Assembly: GCF_017742835.1 (NCBI RefSeq)
Contig: NZ_CP072392.1
Coordinates: forward strand, 4,177,695 to 4,241,694
Direction of reading: 5' to 3'
Length of the DNA: 64,000 bases
From: Aquabacter sp. L1I39
GTDB lineage: Bacteria > Pseudomonadota > Alphaproteobacteria > Rhizobiales > Xanthobacteraceae
Shown here piece after piece: positions 56,137 to 64,000 of this stretch. The notes beneath the pieces were generated by a model. That model was not told the origin of the DNA. It saw only the letters and a program-made list of their open reading frames with translations, and ran no database searches. The translations under genes and the position numbers were made by a program. Within the stretch, counting starts at the first letter, position 1, and the number at the start of each line of letters is the position of its first letter.

Positions 56137-56618
56137 GGCGTGGCCTCGCCGTGCGCGAGGGCTTCCGCCGCCAGGAGCACCGCTTTCAGGATCTCCACAT
56201 GGGTGCCGCACCGGCACAGATTGTGCCGCAGTGCCGCGCGCGCCTGTGCCTCCGTGGGATGGGGCGTGCGCTTGAGAAAGGCCACCGTGGCCATGATCAT
56301 GCCATTGAGGCAATAGCCGCACTGGGCCGCCTGCGCGGCGATGAAGGCCGCCTGGACGGGATGGGGCGCCTCAGGCGTGCCGAGGCCCTCCAGGGTGACG
56401 ATCTGACGGCCTTCCGCACTGGCCAGGCGGGTGACGCAGGCGCGGGTGGCGATGCCATCCATCAGCACCGTGCAGGCCCCGCACTCGCCGAGGCCGCAGC
56501 CGAATTTCGGACCGTTGAGGGCGAGGTCGTTGCGCAGCACATAGAGAAGGGGCGTGTCGCCGGGCAAGGCGAAGGCGTGCGCGATGCCGTTGACCGTCAG
56601 CGTCACGGTCGCGGGCAT
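56133..56618 (-). CDS. nicA: Nicotinate dehydrogenase small [2Fe-2S] subunit
   Basis: Protein of 161 residues with two [2Fe-2S] clusters that carries electrons from the molybdenum centre to the NicB hemes. The plant-ferredoxin-type cysteines are in KFGCGLGECGACTVLMDG and the second cluster is in QAAQCGYCLNGMIM and HNLCRCGTHVEI. ATG 56618 is chosen, with GGAG eight bases upstream; GTG 56657 in frame is less likely. It heads the nicAB operon, 137 bases downstream of a promoter with the shared operator motif. Confidence 0.93.
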   Translation of the reverse strand: MPATVTLTVNGIAHAFALPGDTPLLYVLRNDLALNGPKFGCGLGECGACTVLMDGIATRACVTRLASAEGRQIVTLEGLGTPEAPHPVQAAFIAAQAAQCGYCLNGMIMATVAFLKRTPHPTEAQARAALRHNLCRCGTHVEILKAVLLAAEALAHGEATP

Positions 56619-56754
56619 GTCCCGGCTCCGAACGCGGCACAAAACTGCGAATGCCACGCACGCACATGCGCAGCCCCGTCCCGATGAAAAGACATACTCC
56701 GCCCCTCTGGTTTTCGGCGGCTCGGGAAGTCGCGAAATGCTTCCCGTGATTTAG

Positions 56755-56783
56755 ATTGTTTCTATACGAACGATTCTTGTCAA
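56755..56783 (-). promoter_or_regulatory. nicAB promoter with shared 16-bp operator motif
   Basis: On the minus strand -35 TTGACA (56778-56783) and -10 AACAAT (56755-56760) are 17 bases apart. The motif ATTGTT-TCTA-TACGAA at 56755-56770 covers the -10 box and most of the spacer. The site is farther from its ATG (137 bases) than in the other three copies, implying a longer leader. Confidence 0.75.
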
Positions 56784-56837
56784 GCGCGCCGGGCGGCGGT
56801 TATTGGCGGGGTCGGGGGAGGGGCGGCGCCGTCCGGA

Positions 56838-57782
56838 TCAGGCGGAAGCCTGCGCTTCGGCGGGTGCGCTGGACTGCGCCTGCGCGTTGCGCCACTTGCG
56901 CTCCAGGCGCTGGAGAAAGGCCTTGGGCGTGCGGTGGAAGAGCTTTCCATGGGCCCGCTTTGCCTGCCGCACCAGATGGGCCTGCTGCGCCTTGCCCGCT
57001 TCGGCGAGCCGGGACAGGAGCGCGGGCGGAACGGCGTCGGGGTCGTCCTCCCGGACGCGCTCCATCACGGTGCCGAGCGCCTCGATATCCTGGCAGGTGC
57101 CGAGCACTTCCCGCAGATCCTGCACCTTTTGCGCCCGGTTGAGACCCACGCCGCCATGGAGCTTGGCGAAGAAGGACATCTGGTAGCGGTGCGTGACCAC
57201 GCGCTTGCGCAGATCGTGGATGTGCTCTGGCGTGTCCCAGCGCGCGCCGGCGCGGGCGCGGGCATAGCCGCGACGCAAGCCATGGGCGAGATTGGCCTCC
57301 AGGATCTGCTGGTCAAGCACCCCCGCATGAAGGGCCCGGGCTTCGCCCAGCCATTGGAGGAGGCCCGCGAGGCCCGCCGCGGCGGCGTCGGATCCGGTTT
57401 CGTCATTGCCGATGGCCGGTAGGAGTTGGTCCACTTCCGGCGCGCCGAGGCGCCCGCTTGTGTGCAGAACGCCGAGAGCGTCCCGGGCCGCCTGCCGGTC
57501 GCGCGTCGCCGAGAGGGCGCGGGCGGCGTCGCCAGCGGCGCGCCGGGCTTGCCGGGCCTGCGGGCTGTCCACCAGCCGCAGGAGGGCGCGATACTCCTTC
57601 ACCGCCTTGCGCACGTCATGGATCCCGTCGGCGCTCGCCCCATTCGACAAGGTCCGCTCCAATTTGCGGAAGGTGCGCTCGATCCGCGCCACCAAGGCGA
57701 GGCCGGCATCGGGCGGGGGCGGGATGTCGCCGGCGGCGGAAGGGCCGAGCGAGGCGGGGGCGGGGGAGTGGCTCTGGCTCAT
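56838..57782 (-). CDS. CHAD domain protein
   Basis: Protein of 314 residues. The CHAD fold, two helical bundles with conserved histidines, is seen as ASADGIHDVRKAVKEYRALL in the first half and PEHIHDLRKRVVTHRYQMSF in the second; both HxxRK units are intact. CHAD proteins bind polyphosphate and are associated with storage granules. There is no adjacent CYTH domain gene. I chose ATG 57782. It lies upstream of nicA in the same direction but is probably a separate unit. Confidence 0.85.
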   Translation of the reverse strand: MSQSHSPAPASLGPSAAGDIPPPPDAGLALVARIERTFRKLERTLSNGASADGIHDVRKAVKEYRALLRLVDSPQARQARRAAGDAARALSATRDRQAARDALGVLHTSGRLGAPEVDQLLPAIGNDETGSDAAAAGLAGLLQWLGEARALHAGVLDQQILEANLAHGLRRGYARARAGARWDTPEHIHDLRKRVVTHRYQMSFFAKLHGGVGLNRAQKVQDLREVLGTCQDIEALGTVMERVREDDPDAVPPALLSRLAEAGKAQQAHLVRQAKRAHGKLFHRTPKAFLQRLERKWRNAQAQSSAPAEAQASA

Positions 57783-57947
57783 GGACCGCAGTCTCGCACA
57801 AAACCCCTGGCTCCGTCTGCCTTTCGAGGGTCCGAGGGGATGCATTGGGGATGTCGAGAATGTCAAATTGAAATAACTAAAAACTGGAACCGTCGCTAGT
57901 TTATCATATGTCTAATTCGTATCTTTATGTTGCTTATTGATGTCCGA

Positions 57948-57957
57948 GAAACGTTTC
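57948..57957. promoter_or_regulatory. Palindrome upstream of TonB receptor gene
   Basis: A perfect 10-bp palindrome GAAACGTTTC in a distinctly AT-rich leader (about 57880-58026). A possible promoter TTGATG-17-ATAGAA spans it on the plus strand. It may be an iron- or ligand-responsive site; the regulator is unknown. Confidence 0.35.
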
Positions 57958-58026
57958 GCATAGAAGGGAAATTGGGCGACGTTACGACAAGCCATTCCAT
58001 TTTTCATATTGCGACGGAGTTCGGGG

Positions 58027-60348
58027 ATGGGTTCGGCTGGATTTTCTGGAGGCATTCGCGCCTCCAAGCATGCGGATGCAGGCCGTTTGGGTCTTCTGGG
58101 TCCGCTTCAACTTGGCGTGGGCGTGGCATCCGCAATGGCGGCACCCGCCATGGCCCAGCAGGCCAACACTGCGGGCGAGATCGACCTGCCCACCGTGCAG
58201 GTGCAGACGGACACCGGTGGCTATCTGGCGACCACGACGGGCGTGGCGCGCTTGCCGGTCCCCCTCTTCGACATGCCCCAGCAGGTGAACGTGGTCACCG
58301 AGGAGGTGCTGCGCGAGCAGAACGACACCACCTTGGAGCAGGCGCTGCGCAACGTGTCCGGCATCACCTTCTCGGCGGGCGAGGGCGGCACCCAGGGCGA
58401 TGCGCCCATCATTCGCGGCTTCTCCGCCCGTGGTGACATCTTCCGGGACGGCATCCGCGACACCGGCTGGTACACCCGCGACATGTTCAACATCGAGGCG
58501 GTGGAGGTCTTCATGGGGCCGTCCTCCTTCGCCTTCGGGCGCGGGTCCACGGGCGGCGTCATCAACATGGTGTCCAAGCTGCCCAAGAACGCCACCTTCG
58601 TGGAGGCGGACGTGACCGGTTATTCCAGCTCCGGCTGGCGCGCGACCCTCGATGCCAACGGCAAGGTCAACGACAATGTCTATGCCCGCATCAATCTGAT
58701 GGGCCAGAATGTCGACACCGCCGACCGCAACAATGTGAATGCGGAGCGCTGGGGCGTCGCGCCGTCGGTCACCGTCAACCTCAGTGACAAGACCACCCTT
58801 ACCGCCTCCTATTACTATCAGCACGAGAGCGGCGTCCCCGATTACGGCCACCCCTATCTTCCGGCGCCTACGCTGAGCACATCGCCGGGGAATTTCGGCC
58901 AGCCGGTGGGTGGCTATTACGGCAACGGGACGGCCACCTCGCCCGTGCCGGTGCCCCGTTCCAACTGGTACGGCGTCACCAATGGCCCCTTCAAGGACCA
59001 GGTCAACACCGACACCAACATGGCCACGCTCTATATCGAGCATGAGCTGAACGAGTTCGTCACCATCAGCAACGGCACGCGCTACACCGCCAATGATCGC
59101 AACGTGATCGTCACGGCGCCACGCAGCCTGGGCACCGCCACCAACAACACGACCGCGAGTGCGCTCACCCTCTATCCGGTCCAGGCCATGACCATCGGGA
59201 TGCAGCGCTTCAACACCGTGACCGACAATACCCAGCTTACCAACATCACGGACATGGTGGCCAAGTTCCAGACCGGCATCTTCAAGCACACGCTGAATGC
59301 CGGCATGGAGCTGACCAAGGAGACGCGCGACCAGAACCGCGTGAACCTCTGTAACCCCTCGGCAGCGGCTTGCCGGACCAGCCTCTATTGGCCGAGCAAC
59401 ACGTCGGCCAGCGCGGGCGTTGGCGGCTATTCCAGCTACCTGCCTTCCACCAATAATACCGACATGACCGACGTCGCCTTCTATGCCGGCGACCAGATCG
59501 AGATCGGCCCCAACTGGCAGATCATGGGCGGCGTGCGCTGGGACATCGCCGACACCACCTATAATGCCATCACCAATGCCGGCGTCGCCTCCAGCCTCCA
59601 GAGCAGCGAGAGCCTGTTCAATTATCGTCTCGGCGTGGTCTATTCGCCCATCAAGGCGATCAATTTCTACGTCACCTACGGCACATCCTCGAACCCGTCC
59701 GCCGAATATGGCGTGCTGTCCAACGACACCGTCACCCTGGCGCCCGAGAGCAACAACACCTGGGAAGCCGGTGTGAAGGCGGAAGTGCTGGACGGCAAGA
59801 TGGTGCTCACCGGCGCCGTGTTCCAGACCACAAAGACCAATACCCGCGTGCCCACCGATCCGGTGGCGGGTCTTCCCCCGCAGGTGCTGGGCGGTGAGCA
59901 GCAGGTGCGGGGCATTTCGCTCGGCGCGGCTGGCGCCCTCACCGACAAGTGGGACATGACCGTCAGCTACACCTACATGCAGTCGGAGATCGTGTCCGTC
60001 GGCCCCTCTCCCACGCTGGAGAGCCTGGCGACCGTCGGCAAGGAACTGCCGAACACCCCGCCCAACTCCTTCTCGTTGTGGACCACCTACGACATCACGC
60101 CCCAGCTGACCGTCGGCGGCGGCATCACCTATGCGGACAATACGTTCGCAAACACCAATAATACGGTCTACGTGCCGTCCTATTGGAACTTCGATGCCAT
60201 GGCCAGCTACCAGATCAACAAGAACTTCCAGCTCCAGCTCAACGTCTACAACCTGACCAATGAGCTGTACTACGCGCAATATTATGGTGGTCATGCGGTT
60301 CCGGCGGCGGGGCGCTATGCCTCGCTGACGGCGCGCGCCACCTTCTGA
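58027..60348 (+). CDS. TonB-dependent siderophore receptor, Fiu/PiuA-like
   Basis: Outer-membrane receptor of 773 residues. A signal peptide ends near [10 protein letters not shown], followed by a TonB-box-like IDLPTVQVQ segment. The plug domain is clear ([20 protein letters not shown], then [20 protein letters not shown] and [16 protein letters not shown]). The barrel ends with TARATF, a C-terminal phenylalanine as needed for insertion. Similarity is to catecholate xenosiderophore receptors. ATG 58027 follows GGAG. The next gene is a PiuC dioxygenase, the usual partner of this receptor type. Confidence 0.92.
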   Translation: MGSAGFSGGIRASKHADAGRLGLLGPLQLGVGVASAMAAPAMAQQANTAGEIDLPTVQVQTDTGGYLATTTGVARLPVPLFDMPQQVNVVTEEVLREQNDTTLEQALRNVSGITFSAGEGGTQGDAPIIRGFSARGDIFRDGIRDTGWYTRDMFNIEAVEVFMGPSSFAFGRGSTGGVINMVSKLPKNATFVEADVTGYSSSGWRATLDANGKVNDNVYARINLMGQNVDTADRNNVNAERWGVAPSVTVNLSDKTTLTASYYYQHESGVPDYGHPYLPAPTLSTSPGNFGQPVGGYYGNGTATSPVPVPRSNWYGVTNGPFKDQVNTDTNMATLYIEHELNEFVTISNGTRYTANDRNVIVTAPRSLGTATNNTTASALTLYPVQAMTIGMQRFNTVTDNTQLTNITDMVAKFQTGIFKHTLNAGMELTKETRDQNRVNLCNPSAAACRTSLYWPSNTSASAGVGGYSSYLPSTNNTDMTDVAFYAGDQIEIGPNWQIMGGVRWDIADTTYNAITNAGVASSLQSSESLFNYRLGVVYSPIKAINFYVTYGTSSNPSAEYGVLSNDTVTLAPESNNTWEAGVKAEVLDGKMVLTGAVFQTTKTNTRVPTDPVAGLPPQVLGGEQQVRGISLGAAGALTDKWDMTVSYTYMQSEIVSVGPSPTLESLATVGKELPNTPPNSFSLWTTYDITPQLTVGGGITYADNTFANTNNTVYVPSYWNFDAMASYQINKNFQLQLNVYNLTNELYYAQYYGGHAVPAAGRYASLTARATF

Positions 60349-60368
60349 GCGCCTTTCCTCCACATCGC

Positions 60369-60399
60369 TCCCGCGCCGGTTCCGCCGGCGCGGGATTTT
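60369..60399 (+). terminator. Hairpin with T-run between receptor and piuC genes
   Basis: A perfect 11-bp GC-rich stem (60369-60379 with 60385-60395), five-base loop, then TTTT. It would end most receptor transcripts, with piuC reached by read-through or a separate promoter. Confidence 0.85.
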
Positions 60400-60418
60400 C
60401 CGTTTCGGATGCCGCGCC

Positions 60419-61099
60419 ATGATGATCCACATTCCCAACGTGCTGAGCCGTGAGCAGGTGGCGCGCTGTCGCCAGGTGATGGACCGGGCCGCCTGGGCTG
60501 ATGGCCGCGTGACCGCCGGCTTCCAGTCGAGCGCGGTGAAGCGCAACCTCCAGCTCCCCGATGGCGGGCCGGAGGCGGCGGAACTGGGCGAGATGGTGCT
60601 CTCCGCGCTGGAGCGCTCGCCGCTCTTCATGTCGGCGGTGCTGCCGCGCCGCGTCCTGCCGCCCATGTTCAACCGCTATGAGGAGGGCATGACCTTCGGG
60701 TCCCATGTGGACAATGCCATCCGCACCTTGCGCGGCACCGGCGAGCGCATGCGCACGGATGTCTCCACCACGCTCTTCCTCTCCGACCCGGAGGAGTATG
60801 ACGGCGGCGAACTGGTGGTGGAGGACACCTATGGCACCCATGCGGTGAAGCTGCCGGCGGGGGACGCCATCATCTATCCGGCCACCTCGCTCCACCATGT
60901 GACGCCGGTGACGCGCGGCGCCCGCGTCGCCTCCTTCTTCTGGACCCAGAGCCTGGTGCGGGATGTGACGCGCCGCGCGCTGCTGTTCGACATGGACATG
61001 GCCATCATCCGCTTGAACCATGATGTGCCGAACCATCCCTCCGCCGTGCAATTGACCGGCGTCTATCACAACCTGCTGCGCCAATGGTCGGAGGTTTGA
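60419..61099 (+). CDS. piuC: Fe(II)/2-oxoglutarate dioxygenase, PiuC/YbiX family
   Basis: Protein of 226 residues of the PKHD-type hydroxylase family. The metal triad is His-x-Asp in [10 protein letters not shown] and the distal His in [11 protein letters not shown], with Arg in [12 protein letters not shown] for the co-substrate. The C-terminal half ([14 protein letters not shown]) is typical of PiuC. The gene is classically next to a TonB siderophore receptor, as here, and is thought to act on siderophores or their derivatives; the reaction is not established. Two in-frame ATGs start the frame. Confidence 0.92.
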   Translation: MMIHIPNVLSREQVARCRQVMDRAAWADGRVTAGFQSSAVKRNLQLPDGGPEAAELGEMVLSALERSPLFMSAVLPRRVLPPMFNRYEEGMTFGSHVDNAIRTLRGTGERMRTDVSTTLFLSDPEEYDGGELVVEDTYGTHAVKLPAGDAIIYPATSLHHVTPVTRGARVASFFWTQSLVRDVTRRALLFDMDMAIIRLNHDVPNHPSAVQLTGVYHNLLRQWSEV

Positions 61100-61139
61100 G
61101 GCCGGTTGCTGCCGAGGTGGCATAAGGCTTTTTCGGTGA

Positions 61140-62405
<1,266 letters not shown>

Positions 62406-62410
62406 GGCTT

Positions 62411-62525
62411 AGAGCGCGATCCCATCAGATTGAATCAATCTGATGGGTGAATCGCCCTCTCACTCATTGAGACAGAATGCGTGATCCGATCAGCCTGCGG
62501 TGCAGGCTGATTGGCGCATGCTCTA
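62411..62525. repeat. Intergenic two-hairpin repeat after ccrM
   Basis: Two stem-loops lie in tandem: an 11-bp stem (62421-62431 with 62437-62447) around a GAATC loop, and a perfect 10-bp stem (62489-62498 with 62502-62511) around GGT. The outer ends AGAGC and GCTCT are inverted. This resembles the multi-copy palindromic intergenic elements common in Rhizobiales, and could serve as a transcription end for both flanking genes. Its right end overlaps the stop codon of the outer-membrane protein gene. Confidence 0.75.
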
Positions 62526-63371
62526 GAAGCGATAGTTGAGGCCGGCGCGCACGATGCTGAAGGCGTAGTCCGCGTTGGCATTCAGGGTGTAGCTGGGAAT
62601 GGGGTTGCTTGCAGCCCCATTCAACGTGAAGCTGCTGCTTCCCAGGTTCACATAGAGATATTCGGCCTTCACGGACCAATGCGCGTCGAGACGCGTCTCG
62701 GCGCCACCGCCGAGCGTCCAGCCCCAGCGGGTGCCCGATGTGCTGCCCGTCCAGGCATACCATCCCATGCTGTCCCGGATCGTGACATCGGCGCCCGAGG
62801 ATGCCACGGCGAGGCCCCCGGTCACATAGAATAGCGTCGGCCCTGCGGCATAGCCAAGGCGGGCCCTCGCTGTGCCGAACCAGGAGCCGTCAATGCTGTA
62901 GGACTTGGTGAGGAATTGACCCGGCGTGATCATGGACGCGGTCAAGGCTGTTCCGCTCGTGCCGCTCCCGGCATAGCTCAGGTCCGCCTCGAGGCCAAAC
63001 ACCCAGGCCGCCGCATTTCCCGCAGGGGCCTGCCAGTCGTAGCCGATGGTCCCACCGATGGTGAAGCCGGTCGAGGAACCCCCAAGGGCGTTGTTATATT
63101 GGGCCTGATAGAGGCCGAGATTGGGGTTGGTGAGAAAGTCTCCGGCCACTTGCGGCGTGACGGAGCTGTCGCTGAAGACGGCGCCGGCCACCACACCTAT
63201 GTGAAAGCCCTGCCAGGACAGGGGTGCGGCCGGGAGCGGCGCCTTCACGACGGGCGCAGCCTGCACCGCCAGGTCCGCCCCGTGCCCGTCCGCCACGCCG
63301 ACCATTGCCGTCGTCGCGCAACCCAAAACGACCATGGCGGCGGACCGCCACCGGTTGAAACCGTAGACCAT
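62523..63371 (-). CDS. Outer-membrane beta-barrel protein (Omp25/31-like)
   Basis: Protein of 282 residues. A signal sequence (MVVLGCATTAMVGVADGHGADL) precedes a PVVKAPLPAAPLSWQGFHIG opening that is classic for rhizobial and Brucella Omp25/31-type porins. Alternating hydrophobic strands end with VRAGLNYRF, a C-terminal phenylalanine. Contributes to the outer-membrane surface; pore activity is uncertain. ATG 63371 follows GAGG. Confidence 0.9.
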   Translation of the reverse strand: MVYGFNRWRSAAMVVLGCATTAMVGVADGHGADLAVQAAPVVKAPLPAAPLSWQGFHIGVVAGAVFSDSSVTPQVAGDFLTNPNLGLYQAQYNNALGGSSTGFTIGGTIGYDWQAPAGNAAAWVFGLEADLSYAGSGTSGTALTASMITPGQFLTKSYSIDGSWFGTARARLGYAAGPTLFYVTGGLAVASSGADVTIRDSMGWYAWTGSTSGTRWGWTLGGGAETRLDAHWSVKAEYLYVNLGSSSFTLNGAASNPIPSYTLNANADYAFSIVRAGLNYRF

Positions 63372-63480
63372 GCTGCCCACCTCGCTTGCCCAGCTTGAGC
63401 GGGACCGTAGGGGGGGGCAGGGGCGAGGCGCAATCACGGCAGGTGGGGGCAAATAAAAAATTAACCAATACCGCTCTGGC

Positions 63481-64000
63481 TCATCCCATCTTTTGGGCAA
63501 GCACCTTCTGCATCACCGAAGGCAGGGCCTCCGCCGAGAAGCCCTCCGGGCGCACCCACCGGCACCCGGCGGGCGCGGGCGCGCCAAGGGGAAAGTCGGC
63601 CCGCAGGATCTGCAGCGTCAGGGAAAAGTGCGTGAACACATGGTCCACACGGCCGGGCAGCCGCCGCCATCGTCCTTGCAGCGGCGCATGGACCTCGGGA
63701 TCGGGCACGTCCGCCGCCCAGGGGGTGGAGGGCACCTCGGTCATCTTGGCCAACAGGCCCTTGTCCGGCCGGGTGCGCAGGAGCACGGCGCCATCCGCCC
63801 GCACGGCGAGGAAGGCGATGCCTTGCCGGTGCGGCTTTTCTCCCTTGGGTGCCTTCACCGGATAGCGGGCCGCATCACCCGCCGCGCGCCCGATGCACGG
63901 CTCCATCCAGGGACACAAGCCGCAAGCCGGGGACTTCGGCGTGCAGATGGTGGCACCGAGATCCATCATGGCCTGGGCGAAATCGCCGGGGCGCCGGCGT
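63481..64000 (-). CDS. mutY: A/G-specific adenine glycosylase (C-terminal part)
   Basis: Only the C-terminal 173 residues lie in the window; the gene continues past 64000. The [4Fe-4S] site is complete: ICTPKSPACGLCPWMEPC, C-x6-C-x2-C-x5-C, preceded by FAQAMMDLGA. The C-terminal NUDIX-like 8-oxoG recognition domain is present (IAFLAVRADGAVLLRTRPDKG, then HVFTHFSLTLQILRA). MutY removes adenine opposite 8-oxoguanine. Confidence 0.95.
   Translation of the reverse strand, partial: RRRPGDFAQAMMDLGATICTPKSPACGLCPWMEPCIGRAAGDAARYPVKAPKGEKPHRQGIAFLAVRADGAVLLRTRPDKGLLAKMTEVPSTPWAADVPDPEVHAPLQGRWRRLPGRVDHVFTHFSLTLQILRADFPLGAPAPAGCRWVRPEGFSAEALPSVMQKVLAQKMG

Overview
The window is about 64 kb of GC-rich chromosome from an alphaproteobacterium, most likely order Hyphomicrobiales, family Xanthobacteraceae, and probably Azorhizobium or a close relative. 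The indicators are a class I lysyl-tRNA synthetase, an Irr-type Fur regulator with a Cys-Pro heme motif, a CcrM methyltransferase, a DUF4167 protein next to prmC-prfA-ptsP-lysC, and the hslUV / hisB-DUF2628-hisHAFE-coaA layout. The genus is inferred from the catabolic cluster described below; it is not proved by a marker gene. No rRNA genes, phage, transposase or CRISPR array were seen.

Layout. 1-9.7 kb: truncated lysK, a TetR gene and a small membrane gene around an inverted-repeat operator, a DUF4239 protein, a solute-binding protein, a glycosyltransferase, SCO1, GlsB, an AEC transporter and gluQ. 10-16.9 kb: omega-aminotransferase, a predicted regulatory TPR-like protein, hslUV, and a hydrolase/membrane gene pair. 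17-21.7 kb: histidine biosynthesis (hisB, hisH, hisA, hisF, hisE) and coaA. 21.8-22.4 kb: one AT-rich, probably acquired gene. 22.4-36.5 kb: DEAD-box helicase, tRNA-Gly, aminopeptidase P, DUF4167, prmC, prfA, ptsP, lysC, a hydroxyacid dehydrogenase and an SH3 protein. 36.7-41 kb: siderophore-interacting protein, irr, a DsbB-like protein, an HNH nuclease, an esterase and a DNA glycosylase.

41-56.8 kb is the most interesting part: a minus-strand catabolic region that appears to encode nicotinate breakdown by a hybrid route. NicA and NicB (cytochrome-c-linked molybdenum hydroxylase, as in aerobic Pseudomonas) would make 6-hydroxynicotinate. This is followed not by the aerobic monooxygenase NicC but by a 6-hydroxynicotinate reductase (Hnr) and an enamidase (Ena), as in the anaerobe Eubacterium barkeri. 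A ferredoxin-NADP reductase could supply electrons. Downstream of hnr, in tight order, come an ApbE-superfamily UPF0280 protein, two DUF1185 proteins and a branched-chain-type ABC transporter, then a MarR gene. Four promoters in this region (before nicA, fnr, ena and hnr) carry the same AT-rich 16-bp motif on the -10 box, which suggests a single repressor, plausibly the MarR protein acting like NicR/BpsR.

56.8-64 kb: a CHAD protein, a Fiu/PiuA-like TonB receptor with PiuC, ccrM followed by a two-hairpin intergenic repeat, an outer-membrane beta-barrel protein, and the C-terminal part of mutY running off the end.
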